A stretch of DNA of 64,000 nucleotides, taken from positions 1 through 64,000 of the forward strand of contig CANMFQ010000023.1 in assembly GCA_947497145.1 (NCBI GenBank), in the 5' to 3' direction. The notes beneath the pieces are model-generated. The model did not search any database. It had not been told where the DNA came from and was given only the letters and a program-made list of their open reading frames with translations. The position numbers were made by a program, and so were the translations under genes. Shown in pieces: positions 51,050 through 60,344 of the stretch (its first letter is position 1; the number at the start of each line of letters is the position of its first letter). The stretch is from an uncultured Flavobacteriaceae bacterium. GTDB taxonomy: Bacteria > Bacteroidota > Bacteroidia > Flavobacteriales > Flavobacteriaceae.

Positions 51050-51057
51050 TACATTTG
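51050..51057 (+). promoter_or_regulatory. Candidate -7 box of tatA
   Basis: TACATTTG matches TAnnTTTG, 21 bp before the ATG at 51079. A -33 TTG is not at the usual distance. Confidence 0.45.
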
Positions 51058-51078
51058 TTTTCGATTAAATTTTAAGAT

Positions 51079-51261
51079 ATGATAGCTCAACAAACATTTT
51101 TAGCCATTGGGGCGCCTCAAATAATATTAGTAGTAGTAGTAGTTCTTCTTTTGTTTGGAGGAAAAAAAATTCCGGAATTAATGCGCGGATTAGGGAGCGG
51201 TATCAAAGAATTTAAAGATGCCTCTAAAGAAGATGAAAAATTAGAAGAGAAAAAGGAATAA
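51079..51261 (+). CDS. tatA: Twin-arginine translocase subunit TatA/TatE
   Basis: 60 residues. Short N-terminus, one transmembrane helix ([15 protein letters not shown]), the family's [20 protein letters not shown] hinge and amphipathic helix, and an acidic/basic tail ([11 protein letters not shown]). Forms the protein-conducting oligomer of the Tat pathway for folded proteins. tatC is not in this window. Monocistronic: followed by a strong terminator. Confidence 0.95.
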   Translation: MIAQQTFLAIGAPQIILVVVVVLLLFGGKKIPELMRGLGSGIKEFKDASKEDEKLEEKKE

Positions 51262-51310
51262 CCACCTACTAAAGTGGGTACTATAGCAAACCTTTTTTAA
51301 TACACACATA

Positions 51311-51352
51311 AGAAAACGCCTAAATAAAGATTACTTTATTTAGGCGTTTTCT
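51311..51352 (+). terminator. Strong terminator after tatA
   Basis: 19-bp perfect stem AGAAAACGCCTAAATAAAG / CTTTATTTAGGCGTTTTCT with a 4-nt loop (ATTA), 50 bp past the tatA stop. Symmetric, so it may act in both directions. Confidence 0.85.
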
Positions 51353-52084
51353 GTTCATAGTACTATTACATTCATAATTAACATGAATATTATGTGTATT
51401 TAAGTACAGCTCATAACATATCGTAGTAACTCAAATACGTATCCTGTTCCCTTTTTCTCAAAAAACACCAAAAAAGAACTCTTTCCGCTTCAACTTAAAA
51501 CAAAAATCACCTCAGCACTATTATATCGTATGGTTACCTCAAAGGGAAACCTCCCCTTATCAAAACATAAACGAACATGATTGCTCAACATAGCTGTAGG
51601 CAAAAAAAACCTGTTGCTACTCAAAAATAGCATCGATGCATTGTTGAATTTTAATTTTAATTTTATCAGCGTACTCCTATCTGAATAATGAAGAAAACAT
51701 TATGGCATTCTTTTTAAACCTCACCAGTGCGTTATACTACCTAAAGAAATTTAAATAATAGACACATAATTGCTCAGCCAAAAAATCATTTGTCGCTCTT
51801 AATGATTGATATTGTGCTTTTTGACGATAAAAAAGCACAAAAAAAATGGGTTAAACACATCGTATTTATCGACCAAAAAAAACCTATTGGTTTATATCTA
51901 AAATCTTCAAAAAATTAGCATCATTAAAACTACTAAAATCGTGATTTAACCACATGTTTTACGGTCTTTCACAACAAAGCAGCTTGAAAACCCATCATAA
52001 ATTCCAAAATTTGTACTCAGATTACAAATGAATCGCTGGCTGCCATCTTTTGGTATCAGCCATGCTCATTAGACCCAAATTTAC
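51353..52084. other. Long noncoding region downstream of tatA
   Basis: About 730 bp with no ORF that resembles a gene and no RNA gene that I recognise. One hairpin at 51812-51840 is listed separately. Base composition is like other gaps here. Confidence 0.5.
51812..51840. repeat. 11-bp inverted repeat in the gap after tatA
   Basis: TTGTGCTTTTT and AAAAAGCACAA separated by 7 nt. A clear hairpin, but without a following T-run and far from any gene end. It could be the remains of a terminator or part of a small RNA. Confidence 0.5.
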
Positions 52085-52411
52085 GTGCCTATGCTTATTT
52101 ATGTATCAATATTGCTTGCTTTTACTTTATTATTGAAAATTAATGCTTTAAGATACAATAACGTTCTTTTAGCTGCTACTACAAGTACTGATAGTGAATT
52201 GTCAGTATCTAAAAACGCTAGACAGCACAACTCACAAATAGCAATAACTCCGTTACGTGCGCTCGTATCAGTATACGAAACACGAAGTTTAGACGTTAAC
52301 TACAAACGGAATAATGTAATTAAACCCCTTAAGGGTTCGCATTTATTTTTAAAATCAACCCGCTTAAATACATCCAAATTTATTATTAATAAACTAAACA
52401 ATAATAGTTAA
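52085..52411 (+). CDS. Doubtful small protein with one hydrophobic N-terminal segment
   Basis: 108 codons. A hydrophobic start (MPMLIYVSILLAFTLLLKI) is followed by a polar region with no recognised motif. It lies 85 bp before the SPOR-OmpA gene on the same strand. No relative comes to mind, and no promoter box is evident. It may be real or chance reading of the leader of the next gene. Confidence 0.25.
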   Translation: MPMLIYVSILLAFTLLLKINALRYNNVLLAATTSTDSELSVSKNARQHNSQIAITPLRALVSVYETRSLDVNYKRNNVIKPLKGSHLFLKSTRLNTSKFIINKLNNNS

Positions 52412-52496
52412 AACCAAATTACATTTTCTTTTTATGCCTTAGCATACAACAGAAAAAATAGTCCAAAGGTGTTTTATATTTCTTAATTCCCAAATC

Positions 52497-54890
52497 ATGA
52501 AAAAACATATTACGTTTTATTTTTTAATGCTGTTTATGAGCGTAGTTGCTCAGAATTCAACTGCCGAAAGTAGTGATCATTCAGGCAACGCATCAATGAG
52601 TTCTGTAGCTGAAACTTTTGAAGAAGCAGCAAAGAAAAATAACATTCCGTTCCAAACCATTGAAGGTATCAAAGGTGCTGAGGATGGTTTCTATGCCGTT
52701 GTAGCTTCCCTTAACCAAACAAAAAAGCTACCAAAGTTCCTTAAAAAATTAAAAAGAAAGGGTTTCGACGCAAGTTCTCTTTATAATTCTGAGAATGGTC
52801 TTACCTATGTGTATATTGAAAAATACACCAACGGATTGAATGCCGTAAAAGCTTGTGTAAATGAGTTTGAAGGAAAATACACTGATGATGTTTGGTTACT
52901 CAACGCAGTAAACAGTTTTCCAGACATAGCTTCAGATGCAAAAGACAAAGCAGCAAGCATGACTGAAACAGCTGCTAAGACCAAAGAATCTAAAAATAAG
53001 GGGTACGCCTTAAAAAAAGCGGATACTTATTTTGATAAAATGTGGTATGCAGAAGCTGCTTCTTTATATGAGCAAGTACTCAAAAAGGGAGACAAAAACT
53101 ACTCGTACGATATTATTCAAAAAACTGCTGATTCGTACTACTTCAACTCAAATATGGAAAAAGCATATAAATGGTATACCGTTTTGTATGAAAAATACGG
53201 TAAAGAAATGTCTGCTGATAATATTTTTAAATATGCACATTCATTAAAAGGAACAGGCAAGTACGCCCGCTCAAAGAAACTAATGCGTTTATACCAGAAA
53301 AAAACAGAAGGTGTTGAAATGAGCGAGTTAGAAGAAGATAAGGAGCTTCCTAATGAAATTGTTTTAGATGAAATTTTAAGTTATAAACGTGAGTTAGACA
53401 TCAAAAATCTATCAATTAATACGGCGTATTCAGATTTCTCTCCGATGTATTTAGACTCTACTCAAATCGTTTACGCTTCGGCTAAAGATTCTTCTGCATT
53501 AAAAAACAAGCGGTATAAGTGGAATAATCAGCCGTATTTAGACCTATACCAAGCGAAGATAGATACCGTGGCAAAAGACTTAAAAAGTCCGAAAAAATTA
53601 TCTAAAAATATTAATACAAAATACCACGAAGCATCAGTAGCCTTTACGCCTGATAACAAAACAATGTTTTTTACTCGAAACAATTATGGCAAAACATTGA
53701 CAAGAGATATCAATGGTGTAAATAATTTGAAATTATATGTTTCGAAAAAAGTAGGTAATGATTGGTCTGTAGCCAAAGAACTTCCTTTTAATAGTGATAA
53801 CTATTCAACAGGACATCCGGCATTAAGTCCTGATGGAAAACAACTATACTTTGTTTCTGACAGACCTGGAAGCCTTGGGGAAACAGATATTTTTGTAGTA
53901 GATATTCTTGAAAACAACACCTATTCTGAGCCAAGAAATTTAGGGCCAGAAATCAATACAGAAAGAAGGGAAATGTTTCCTTTTATTACAGACACAAAAC
54001 TATATTTTTCTTCAGACGGGCATACCGGACTTGGTGGCTTAGATGTTTACGAGGTACCTTATACTAAAGAAGATGGATTTGAAGAGGTGAAAAACCTTGG
54101 ACAACCCATAAACAGTAACCGAGATGATTTTTCATATATCGTAAATGAAGAAAAAGAAGAAGGCTATTTTGCTTCAAACCGTAATGGAGGAAAAGGAGAT
54201 GATGATATCTATGCTTTTAGCAAAACACCTCCACCTATTATAAATGCTATTGCTGGTATCGTCATACAGTTATCAACTGGCGATTCAATGCCGCAAGAAA
54301 TGGTTGAATTACTTGACGAAAACGGAATTAAACTTAAAGAAATGTTATCTGATGAAGAAGGTAGTTTCTTATTCAAAGACCTTGATCCTGATACAAAGTA
54401 CTCCGTAAGAGTGAATAAAATAGGTTATTTTGAAAGCATTCAAAACGTCACTTCAATAGAAAACGACACCCTAAATATCTTAGTACCCATGAAAAAGCTT
54501 GATGAAATGATAGCTGTTGAAAACGGTATTAAAAAGATAAAAACTAAACCTATTTATTTTGACTTTGACAAATGGGACATTCGTGAGAAAGCAACGGTAG
54601 AACTTGATAAGTTGATAGAAATAATGAAGAAATACCCAAAAATGGTTATCAAAATAGAATCACATACCGATTCTAGGGGTAACAATGCTTACAACAAACA
54701 CCTATCTAATGAAAGAGCAAAATCTACTAGAGATTATATTGTTTCACAAGGTATAGCAGCCGAGCGCATAGAAAGTGCTATTGGTTACGGTGAAGAGCGT
54801 TTGCTAAATGGTTGCGACGGAAGCATACGTTGTTCTGCTGAACAACATTTCAAAAACAGACGTTCAGAATTTATCATTCTTAATATGTAG
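52497..54890 (+). CDS. OmpA-family protein with SPOR-like, TPR and PD40 regions
   Basis: 797 residues. Signal peptide (MKKHITFYFLMLFMSVVAQ), then a SPOR-like segment at about 68-145 (EDGFYAVVASLNQTKKLPKF; GLTYVYIEKY), TPR-like helices at about 165-265, PD40 propeller repeats at about 310-575 (LYFVSDRPGSLGETDIFVVD; LYFSSDGHTGLGGLDVYEVP), a CnaB/carboxypeptidase-regulatory domain at about 590-670, and an OmpA domain at about 690-797 (IYFDFDKWDIREKATVELDK; NRRSEFIIL). Periplasmic or outer-membrane, binding peptidoglycan. It resembles the OmpA protein at 20.5 kb but is longer at the N-terminus and has no PorP/SprF gene beside it. Flanked by gaps and its own terminator. Confidence 0.92.
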   Translation: MKKHITFYFLMLFMSVVAQNSTAESSDHSGNASMSSVAETFEEAAKKNNIPFQTIEGIKGAEDGFYAVVASLNQTKKLPKFLKKLKRKGFDASSLYNSENGLTYVYIEKYTNGLNAVKACVNEFEGKYTDDVWLLNAVNSFPDIASDAKDKAASMTETAAKTKESKNKGYALKKADTYFDKMWYAEAASLYEQVLKKGDKNYSYDIIQKTADSYYFNSNMEKAYKWYTVLYEKYGKEMSADNIFKYAHSLKGTGKYARSKKLMRLYQKKTEGVEMSELEEDKELPNEIVLDEILSYKRELDIKNLSINTAYSDFSPMYLDSTQIVYASAKDSSALKNKRYKWNNQPYLDLYQAKIDTVAKDLKSPKKLSKNINTKYHEASVAFTPDNKTMFFTRNNYGKTLTRDINGVNNLKLYVSKKVGNDWSVAKELPFNSDNYSTGHPALSPDGKQLYFVSDRPGSLGETDIFVVDILENNTYSEPRNLGPEINTERREMFPFITDTKLYFSSDGHTGLGGLDVYEVPYTKEDGFEEVKNLGQPINSNRDDFSYIVNEEKEEGYFASNRNGGKGDDDIYAFSKTPPPIINAIAGIVIQLSTGDSMPQEMVELLDENGIKLKEMLSDEEGSFLFKDLDPDTKYSVRVNKIGYFESIQNVTSIENDTLNILVPMKKLDEMIAVENGIKKIKTKPIYFDFDKWDIREKATVELDKLIEIMKKYPKMVIKIESHTDSRGNNAYNKHLSNERAKSTRDYIVSQGIAAERIESAIGYGEERLLNGCDGSIRCSAEQHFKNRRSEFIILNM

Positions 54891-54914
54891 TTTTAAAATA
54901 TAAAATCACCCCAC

Positions 54915-54950
54915 AAAAAAGAACCGTTGTCATTGCAACGGTTTTTTTAG
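54915..54950 (+). terminator. Intrinsic terminator after the SPOR-OmpA gene
   Basis: AACCGTTG / CAACGGTT stem (54922-54929 and 54936-54943), extended by A6/T6 pairing and followed by a T-run. 30 bp past the stop codon. Confidence 0.85.
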
Positions 54951-55568
54951 TTTTATACCCCTTGTAACTTAAACCGCTGTTTGAAATAATACCCATCAAA
55001 CAACAACAAAAAAGTTATTTAAATCGATTGTTAGTGGTTTTCTTGTGAGGTTCACCCAATGACCTTTTTTATTCATTTAAATAGCACTAGGGCGCTGCAT
55101 TTGCCAAAATCACAACTAAGGTCTACTTCCTTTAATTCGCTTCATGCATTACCGCTTTGTAATGGTGTTTTTAAAGTGTACTCATTAAACTGCTTTATTA
55201 GTTTCATAGTAGTACCTTATATTTAAATTAAAAACCGCAGCACATCGTTATGGTTTGAACCAATTTTAAAACCGAATAACGCTTCAAACACCTTATATTC
55301 ATTGGTATTTAAAATTATACTTTTTGGTATAAGCTATATTAATTTAAAGTAAACATGGCTATGCTATCGGGGGGATAAAAGGTCATGTAGCTGATTGAAA
55401 AACAGAACAACTTTTCATGTATTGCCCCATCTTAATTTCATACACTAAACCCCATACGTAAAGTTCATAGGTTGCGAGTGTTTACACTGCTGGCATCACT
55501 GTACTCTAAACCAGCTTTGGTTTGTTTCTATTTATAGCCAAGCAATAGGTATCATTTATAAAACGAAA
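54951..55568. other. Noncoding region between convergent OmpA and DUF4837 genes
   Basis: About 620 bp bounded by terminators on both sides. I see no ORF, RNA gene or repeat in it. The length is odd for a gap between convergent genes, where no promoters are needed. Confidence 0.5.
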
Positions 55569-55596
55569 AATTCCTCAAAGCAAGCCTTGAGGAATT
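55569..55596 (-). terminator. Terminator of the DUF4837 gene
   Basis: 10-bp stem AATTCCTCAA / TTGAGGAATT with an 8-nt loop, 23 bp past the stop; on the minus strand it is followed by a T-run (TTTTTCG). Confidence 0.75.
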
Positions 55597-55619
55597 ACAT
55601 CTAATGCGATTAAAAGTCG

Positions 55620-56606
55620 TTATTCTTTAAACCGTATCGTTTTAAGAATCGCTTCTAAACGAAACATATCATCTCTTTTATCGGTTGCAGGGGCAAAAGT
55701 AAAACCTTCAACAACCATTTTTCTATTGTTCTTTTCATCATCAATAATGTAGGTGACAAAGGGGCCTGCCATAGGATAGTTTTTAATATCCCAAATACCT
55801 CTGACCTCAATAGCCTTTCTACCTGCAATTTCTACAGGAAAAACAGAAGGAGAAAATGCGGGTTCTGTACGCATGTGAGTAACCTTATTCGGCACATCTG
55901 GCCCCGGAATATACAAGGCTCCAATAGAGTCGCGCATACGCACAATATCACTAACCAAAGTTGAATCTGTTAAGAAACTATCGGCTGGCATTTGATAGGC
56001 GATAATATTCATATTCCCCTTTTGTATCTCCCTATCCATCCACACAAAATTATCTTTTTGCACACCTACTTTGTAAATAGAAGGAACACTCATGGTAATA
56101 TTAAATTTTTCTTCAAGTACACCTTCTTTGTTCAATGATTTTAAAAGCCGTTTTTGTGTTTCTTCGAGCTCAACTTTCTTAAAAATTTCAATTGCTTCGG
56201 CTGCCTTGGCTTCAATATGACCAATTAACACTTCTTCTGTTGGGCCTTTTGCCACCAAAATATTTTGAGGTGTGGCGTACATATCTTTCTTAATCCCTGT
56301 TTCATTAACAGAATCTATTTTTACAAAAACTATCGAACGTGTATTACGCAAAGCTCCTGTAAAAGCCTTTGGCGGAACGTGATTAAGCGTAAAAATGGGT
56401 TCTTCCCAAGTGAGACCAATGGCCGTGGCGGCAAAATGTTCTCTTACCTTGTCACCTACCTCGCCTTTCCAAAGTTCATTGTCCATAACCACACTAACCT
56501 GGTTAATAGCACCAATTGAACCTGGTAAAAAGTGTTGTTTTTTACCATCATTACAAGATGTGAATACCACAATAAGCAGTATTAGTAGTGTTTTAAATGA
56601 CTTCAT
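55620..56606 (-). CDS. DUF4837 family lipoprotein
   Basis: 328 residues. The lipoprotein signal MKSFKTLLILLIVVFTSC has the modified Cys at residue 18. The body matches DUF4837 (PGSIGAINQVSVVMDNELWKG; EPAFSPSVFPVEIAGRKAIE; GPFVTYIIDDEKNNRKMVVE). Function unknown; exported to the envelope. In flavobacteria the family is commonly found beside an MltD-like transglycosylase, as here (170 bp upstream, same strand). Confidence 0.88.
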   Translation of the reverse strand: MKSFKTLLILLIVVFTSCNDGKKQHFLPGSIGAINQVSVVMDNELWKGEVGDKVREHFAATAIGLTWEEPIFTLNHVPPKAFTGALRNTRSIVFVKIDSVNETGIKKDMYATPQNILVAKGPTEEVLIGHIEAKAAEAIEIFKKVELEETQKRLLKSLNKEGVLEEKFNITMSVPSIYKVGVQKDNFVWMDREIQKGNMNIIAYQMPADSFLTDSTLVSDIVRMRDSIGALYIPGPDVPNKVTHMRTEPAFSPSVFPVEIAGRKAIEVRGIWDIKNYPMAGPFVTYIIDDEKNNRKMVVEGFTFAPATDKRDDMFRLEAILKTIRFKE

Positions 56607-56776
56607 AGTATTAAAGATTTTAATGCGCTTAAACTTTTTTGCATGGCATGAAAATTACGCATTTTCTGCACATTTATAAGTCTTTTCAATATGATATAGC
56701 AAGGCTACAACACTGAAAAGCCAAAAACGCACAAAAAATAGGCTATATCAGCCAAAAAAAAGTTTAAACTAGTTTA

Positions 56777-58459
56777 TTATGAACAATCGCACAATTTAAG
56801 TTTTGTACCTGGTTTTAGATTGTTACCACTAATACCGTTCCATTTTCGTAATTTTTCGATAGTAACTCCAGGATATTTTTGAGAAATTGTCCAAAGTGAG
56901 TCTCCATCGCGTACTGTATGTACTTTTCCGTTTGTATTTACAACAGCTGTTATCGGTGTTTTGGTAGGGGTCTTTTTAGCTGCCACAGGTACATTTCGAG
57001 CACCTCTTGGATATATTGTTAATCGTTGTCCAACACGCAGGTTATTGCTACGTAAACCATTCCAGTTTTTTATCTGACTCACGCGTACCCCATAGCGTCT
57101 GGCTATTTTTCCTAAAAAATCACCACTTCGTACACGGTACCGTATTCTATTCTTCTGTGCGGCTTTTACTAAGGCTGGTAACGGACTTTCTTTGCTCTTC
57201 AATTCTTTCTCTACATGGGCATAAATAGCGGCCTCATTGGCAACAAATTTGCCCATTTCAAGTATAGGTAATCGCAAGGAATAATTTTTTCCTTTTACAT
57301 AAGGAATCACCTTCAACTTGTATGATGGGTTTAAAACTTCAAGTTCCTCTTTTGAAATACCAACCAACTCCGAAATTTGGTCAAAAGTAATTAGACTTTT
57401 TACATGAACCGTGTCAGTTTCAAAATAAGCGCGCTCTACTTTTTTTCCTTTTAAACCATGTTCTTCAGCATATTCAAACAAATACATGGTTGCCAAAAAT
57501 GCAGGAACGTAACCTGCTGTTTCTCGTGGCAAATTGCGGCGAATATTCCAATAATTCGTATACCCTCCTGATCGTCTTATGGCTTTGTTTACATTACCTG
57601 GACCAGAATTATAGGCGGCCAATGCCAAATCCCAATCTTTGAAAACCTTATATACTCTGTTCAAATATTCGCAAGCCGCTTTGGTTGATTTTATAGGGTC
57701 ACTACGTTCATCAACATAACTATTTACATCAAGGCCATGCTCTTTCCCTGTACCGTACATAAATTGCCACAAGCCTGTTGCACCTACCCGTGACCTTGCT
57801 TTTGGGTTTAATGCCGATTCTACAATAGCCAAATATTTCATTTCTATTGGAATATTGTGATTATCAAACTCTTGTTCAAAAAGCGGAAAATAAAATTGAC
57901 TAACGGTTAGCATACGCTCCATCAAATCACGCTTTCTGGTCAAAAACATTTTTATCACACTCTCTAAAGAAGGGTTGTAAACTACGTTAAAAGGTGTTTT
58001 TTCATTTAAAACTGCCAAACGTCTCTTTAGCGTGTCAACATTTAAATCAACTGATGGGGGTATTTCTTTTGCAATTGTATCTTTAGTATTAAAAGCACTT
58101 ATAGCTAATACCTCTTGGTACATTTCATCAGAAAGGGCTGCACTTTCGTAGAGTTCCTTCATCCACAAACTATCATATCGTGCAGCTTCAATATGGTCTT
58201 TAAGGTTATATGTGCCTTTGTCTCCCTTTTTTAGCACCAAGGGATTGTCTTTTAAAGTGGTAGAATCTCCTATATTTTCGGCCAACTTTATGGCGGTACT
58301 ATTATCAACTGCCACCGTATCTAACGGAATATCTTTGGCTTCAATAATTTTAACAGCCTCTTTGGCTGTAACAATACTATCTTGCTCTTGCGCCTGTAGG
58401 GAAACACCGCCTGCAAGAAGGATACCTAATGTAAATAAAAAAGTGGGTTTTAAAGTCAT
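56777..58459 (-). CDS. MltD-like lytic transglycosylase with two LysM domains
   Basis: 560 residues. Signal peptide MTLKPTFLFTLGILLAGGVSLQAQ. The SLT domain (about 188-320) has catalytic Glu214 in AIVESALNPKARSRVGATG, then LWQFMYGTGKEHGLDVNSYV and ALAAYNSGPGNVNKAIRR. Two LysM peptidoglycan-binding motifs lie near 435-482 (YRVRSGDFLGKIARRYGV) and 510-556 (HTVRDGDSLWTISQKYPGV). Cleaves glycan strands of peptidoglycan with formation of 1,6-anhydro ends, in the periplasm. All catalytic signature residues present. Confidence 0.95.
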   Translation of the reverse strand: MTLKPTFLFTLGILLAGGVSLQAQEQDSIVTAKEAVKIIEAKDIPLDTVAVDNSTAIKLAENIGDSTTLKDNPLVLKKGDKGTYNLKDHIEAARYDSLWMKELYESAALSDEMYQEVLAISAFNTKDTIAKEIPPSVDLNVDTLKRRLAVLNEKTPFNVVYNPSLESVIKMFLTRKRDLMERMLTVSQFYFPLFEQEFDNHNIPIEMKYLAIVESALNPKARSRVGATGLWQFMYGTGKEHGLDVNSYVDERSDPIKSTKAACEYLNRVYKVFKDWDLALAAYNSGPGNVNKAIRRSGGYTNYWNIRRNLPRETAGYVPAFLATMYLFEYAEEHGLKGKKVERAYFETDTVHVKSLITFDQISELVGISKEELEVLNPSYKLKVIPYVKGKNYSLRLPILEMGKFVANEAAIYAHVEKELKSKESPLPALVKAAQKNRIRYRVRSGDFLGKIARRYGVRVSQIKNWNGLRSNNLRVGQRLTIYPRGARNVPVAAKKTPTKTPITAVVNTNGKVHTVRDGDSLWTISQKYPGVTIEKLRKWNGISGNNLKPGTKLKLCDCS

Positions 58460-58550
58460 CAGCGTTTCTATGATTATTACAGGGCTTACGAAATTCCGAT
58501 TTTTTTTGGAAAGAATGAAATTTCAATCCGTTAAAACCTCCTTAAACCAC

Positions 58551-58592
58551 ATTATGTACTAAAAAATCTAGCACGAAATCCTAGTACATAAT
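58551..58592. repeat. 11-bp inverted repeat between mltD-like and pgk genes
   Basis: ATTATGTACTA at 58551-58561 and TAGTACATAAT at 58582-58592, 20-nt spacer, 39 bp past the pgk stop. Could be a weak pgk terminator or an operator in front of the transglycosylase gene. Confidence 0.55.
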
Positions 58593-58630
58593 CTGGGAAA
58601 ATCAATAGTGCCTGTTTATCGATAACGCCT

Positions 58631-59824
58631 TTATTCGCCTATTATTGCAGCAATTCCGGGCAAGGTTTTTCCTTCTAAACTCTCAAGCATTGCACCACCT
58701 CCGGTAGAAACATAGCTCACTTTGTCTTGAAAGCCAAATTGCTTTACGGCAGCGACAGAGTCTCCACCACCTACTAACGAAAATGCTCCGTTTTGAGTCG
58801 CCTCATCAATATAATTTCCAACGGCAATAGTACCTTTAGCAAAACTTTCCATTTCAAAAACACCCACGGGGCCATTCCAAAGAATTGTTTTCGATTCTAA
58901 AATCACTGTTTTAAAATTGGCTAAAGTTTTAGGTCCAGCATCAAGCCCTTGCCATCCTTCAGGAATTTTATCAGAATCAACTATCTGTGTATTTGCGTCG
59001 TTACTAAAATCATCGGCAGCAAGTACATCAACAGGAATATGAACTTGAACTCCTTTTGCTTCTGCTTGCTTAAGAATTTCAAGTGCCAAGGCCATTTTAT
59101 CATCTTCACAAATAGAGTCACCTACTTGCCCACCCTTAGCTTTTACAAAAGTGTAGGTCATTCCGCCGCCAATAATGAGGTGGTCTACCTTATCTAAAAT
59201 ATTTTCTATAATCGTAATTTTTGAAGAAACTTTGGCACCACCCAAAATAGCGAGCACTGGTTTTTCTCCCGTTCGCATTACCTTTTCAATAGCTTCAATT
59301 TCTTTAGCCAATAAATAGCCAAAACATTTATTTTCGTCAAAATACTGAGCTACAACTGTTGTAGAAGCATGTGCTCTATGTGCTGTACCAAAGGCATCAT
59401 TAACGTATATATCACCAAGCTTTGCCAATTGCGCTGCAAAACCGCTGTCGCCAGTGGTTTCTTCTGCATGAAAACGCAAGTTTTCTAAAAGCAACACCTC
59501 ACCCGCCTGTAAATCAGCTACGGCTTTCTCAGCTACTTCACCTACACAATCTGCAATGAATTTTACTTGAACACCAATAACCTCAGATACAGTTTTAGCG
59601 ATATGTGCCAATGAAAAATCAGGGTTTGCCGTACCTTTTGGTCTTCCTAAATGACTCATCAAAACAGCACTTCCACCATCTTCTAAAACTTTAATTATGG
59701 TAGGTTTTGCTGCCGTAATTCTATTGGTATCCGTTACCGTAAAATCACCATCTAATGGCACGTTAAAATCTACTCGAATTAATGCTTTCTTATTTTCAAA
59801 ATTAAAGTCTTCAATAGTTTTCAT
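58631..59824 (-). CDS. pgk: Phosphoglycerate kinase
   Basis: 397 residues. [20 protein letters not shown] and SHLGRPKG (3-phosphoglycerate site), [59 protein letters not shown] and [16 protein letters not shown] (nucleotide site). Reversible transfer of phosphate from 1,3-bisphosphoglycerate to ADP in glycolysis. Complete and of normal length. Confidence 0.98.
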   Translation of the reverse strand: MKTIEDFNFENKKALIRVDFNVPLDGDFTVTDTNRITAAKPTIIKVLEDGGSAVLMSHLGRPKGTANPDFSLAHIAKTVSEVIGVQVKFIADCVGEVAEKAVADLQAGEVLLLENLRFHAEETTGDSGFAAQLAKLGDIYVNDAFGTAHRAHASTTVVAQYFDENKCFGYLLAKEIEAIEKVMRTGEKPVLAILGGAKVSSKITIIENILDKVDHLIIGGGMTYTFVKAKGGQVGDSICEDDKMALALEILKQAEAKGVQVHIPVDVLAADDFSNDANTQIVDSDKIPEGWQGLDAGPKTLANFKTVILESKTILWNGPVGVFEMESFAKGTIAVGNYIDEATQNGAFSLVGGGDSVAAVKQFGFQDKVSYVSTGGGAMLESLEGKTLPGIAAIIGE

Positions 59825-59847
59825 CTGCTTCTGTTTTATGCGAATAG

Positions 59848-59855
59848 CAAATGTA
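59848..59855 (-). promoter_or_regulatory. Candidate -7 box of pgk
   Basis: Minus-strand TACATTTG matches TAnnTTTG, 23 bp before the ATG at 59824. No -33 TTG at the standard distance. Confidence 0.4.
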
Positions 59856-59936
59856 AAGATTTCTATGCTTTAGGTAAAGAGCCTGATGTTTTATTTATGA
59901 ACTCATAGCGTCTTTTCGATGTAATTATGGTGTAAA

Positions 59937-60042
59937 TAGTGTCTGGTCATAAATACCCAAAAAGTAATTTTGTTTCTTTTTGTGCCTTTGCCATCAAAAT
60001 AATTCAAATTGTAAAAATTCGTCTATTTCTGACCAGACACTA
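59937..60042. mobile_element. 106-bp element with 19-bp terminal inverted repeats (MITE or IS remnant)
   Basis: The left end TAGTGTCTGGTCATAAATA (59937-59955) and the right end TATTTCTGACCAGACACTA (60024-60042) are inverted copies with one mismatch. Read on the minus strand, an ATG inside opens a 15-codon frame, MAKAQKETKLLFGYL, ending in the far inverted repeat. This looks like an insertion sequence whose transposase was almost wholly deleted. No second copy seen in the window and no obvious long target duplication. Confidence 0.6.
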
Positions 60043-60332
60043 AATAACGTTTTCTTCACAAACTAATCACAAAGTGCATGTTTATTGTTGTATGACATTG
60101 CTTGCTAACAGCAACAGCACTAGGTTGTTTTATAAAAACCAAATGGTATATTTTTACAATTATCGAAAGGAAACAGTACGCGTGGAGTTTTAAGCAGCAA
60201 CTTCAACCCTCAAACAAGCGGAACGGCATTAAAAACAAAGCCGTAAGGTGCTCCAATCATTTTACTATCTGGTTACAAAAAAGGCAAAATTTTATAGCAC
60301 CATATCATGCCACTGTTATAGCTGAAAAATCA
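60043..60332. other. Noncoding region between the IS-like remnant and holB
   Basis: About 290 bp. An open frame at 60102-60341 has no hydrophobic pattern, motif or plausible start context, and I regard it as chance. Confidence 0.45.
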
Positions 60333-60340
60333 TATATTTG
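60333..60340 (+). promoter_or_regulatory. Candidate -7 box of holB
   Basis: TATATTTG matches TAnnTTTG but lies just 4 bp before the first ATG (60345), implying a near-leaderless transcript or the second ATG (60348). Confidence 0.3.
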
Positions 60341-60344
60341 AATC

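Noticed and set aside
55366-55372. G6 tract in an intergenic region as a phase-variation site
   Set aside because: Too short and not linked to a promoter or coding frame.
60102-60341. 79-codon frame just before holB
   Set aside because: No motif, no family resemblance, unusual composition, and it ends right at the holB promoter region.
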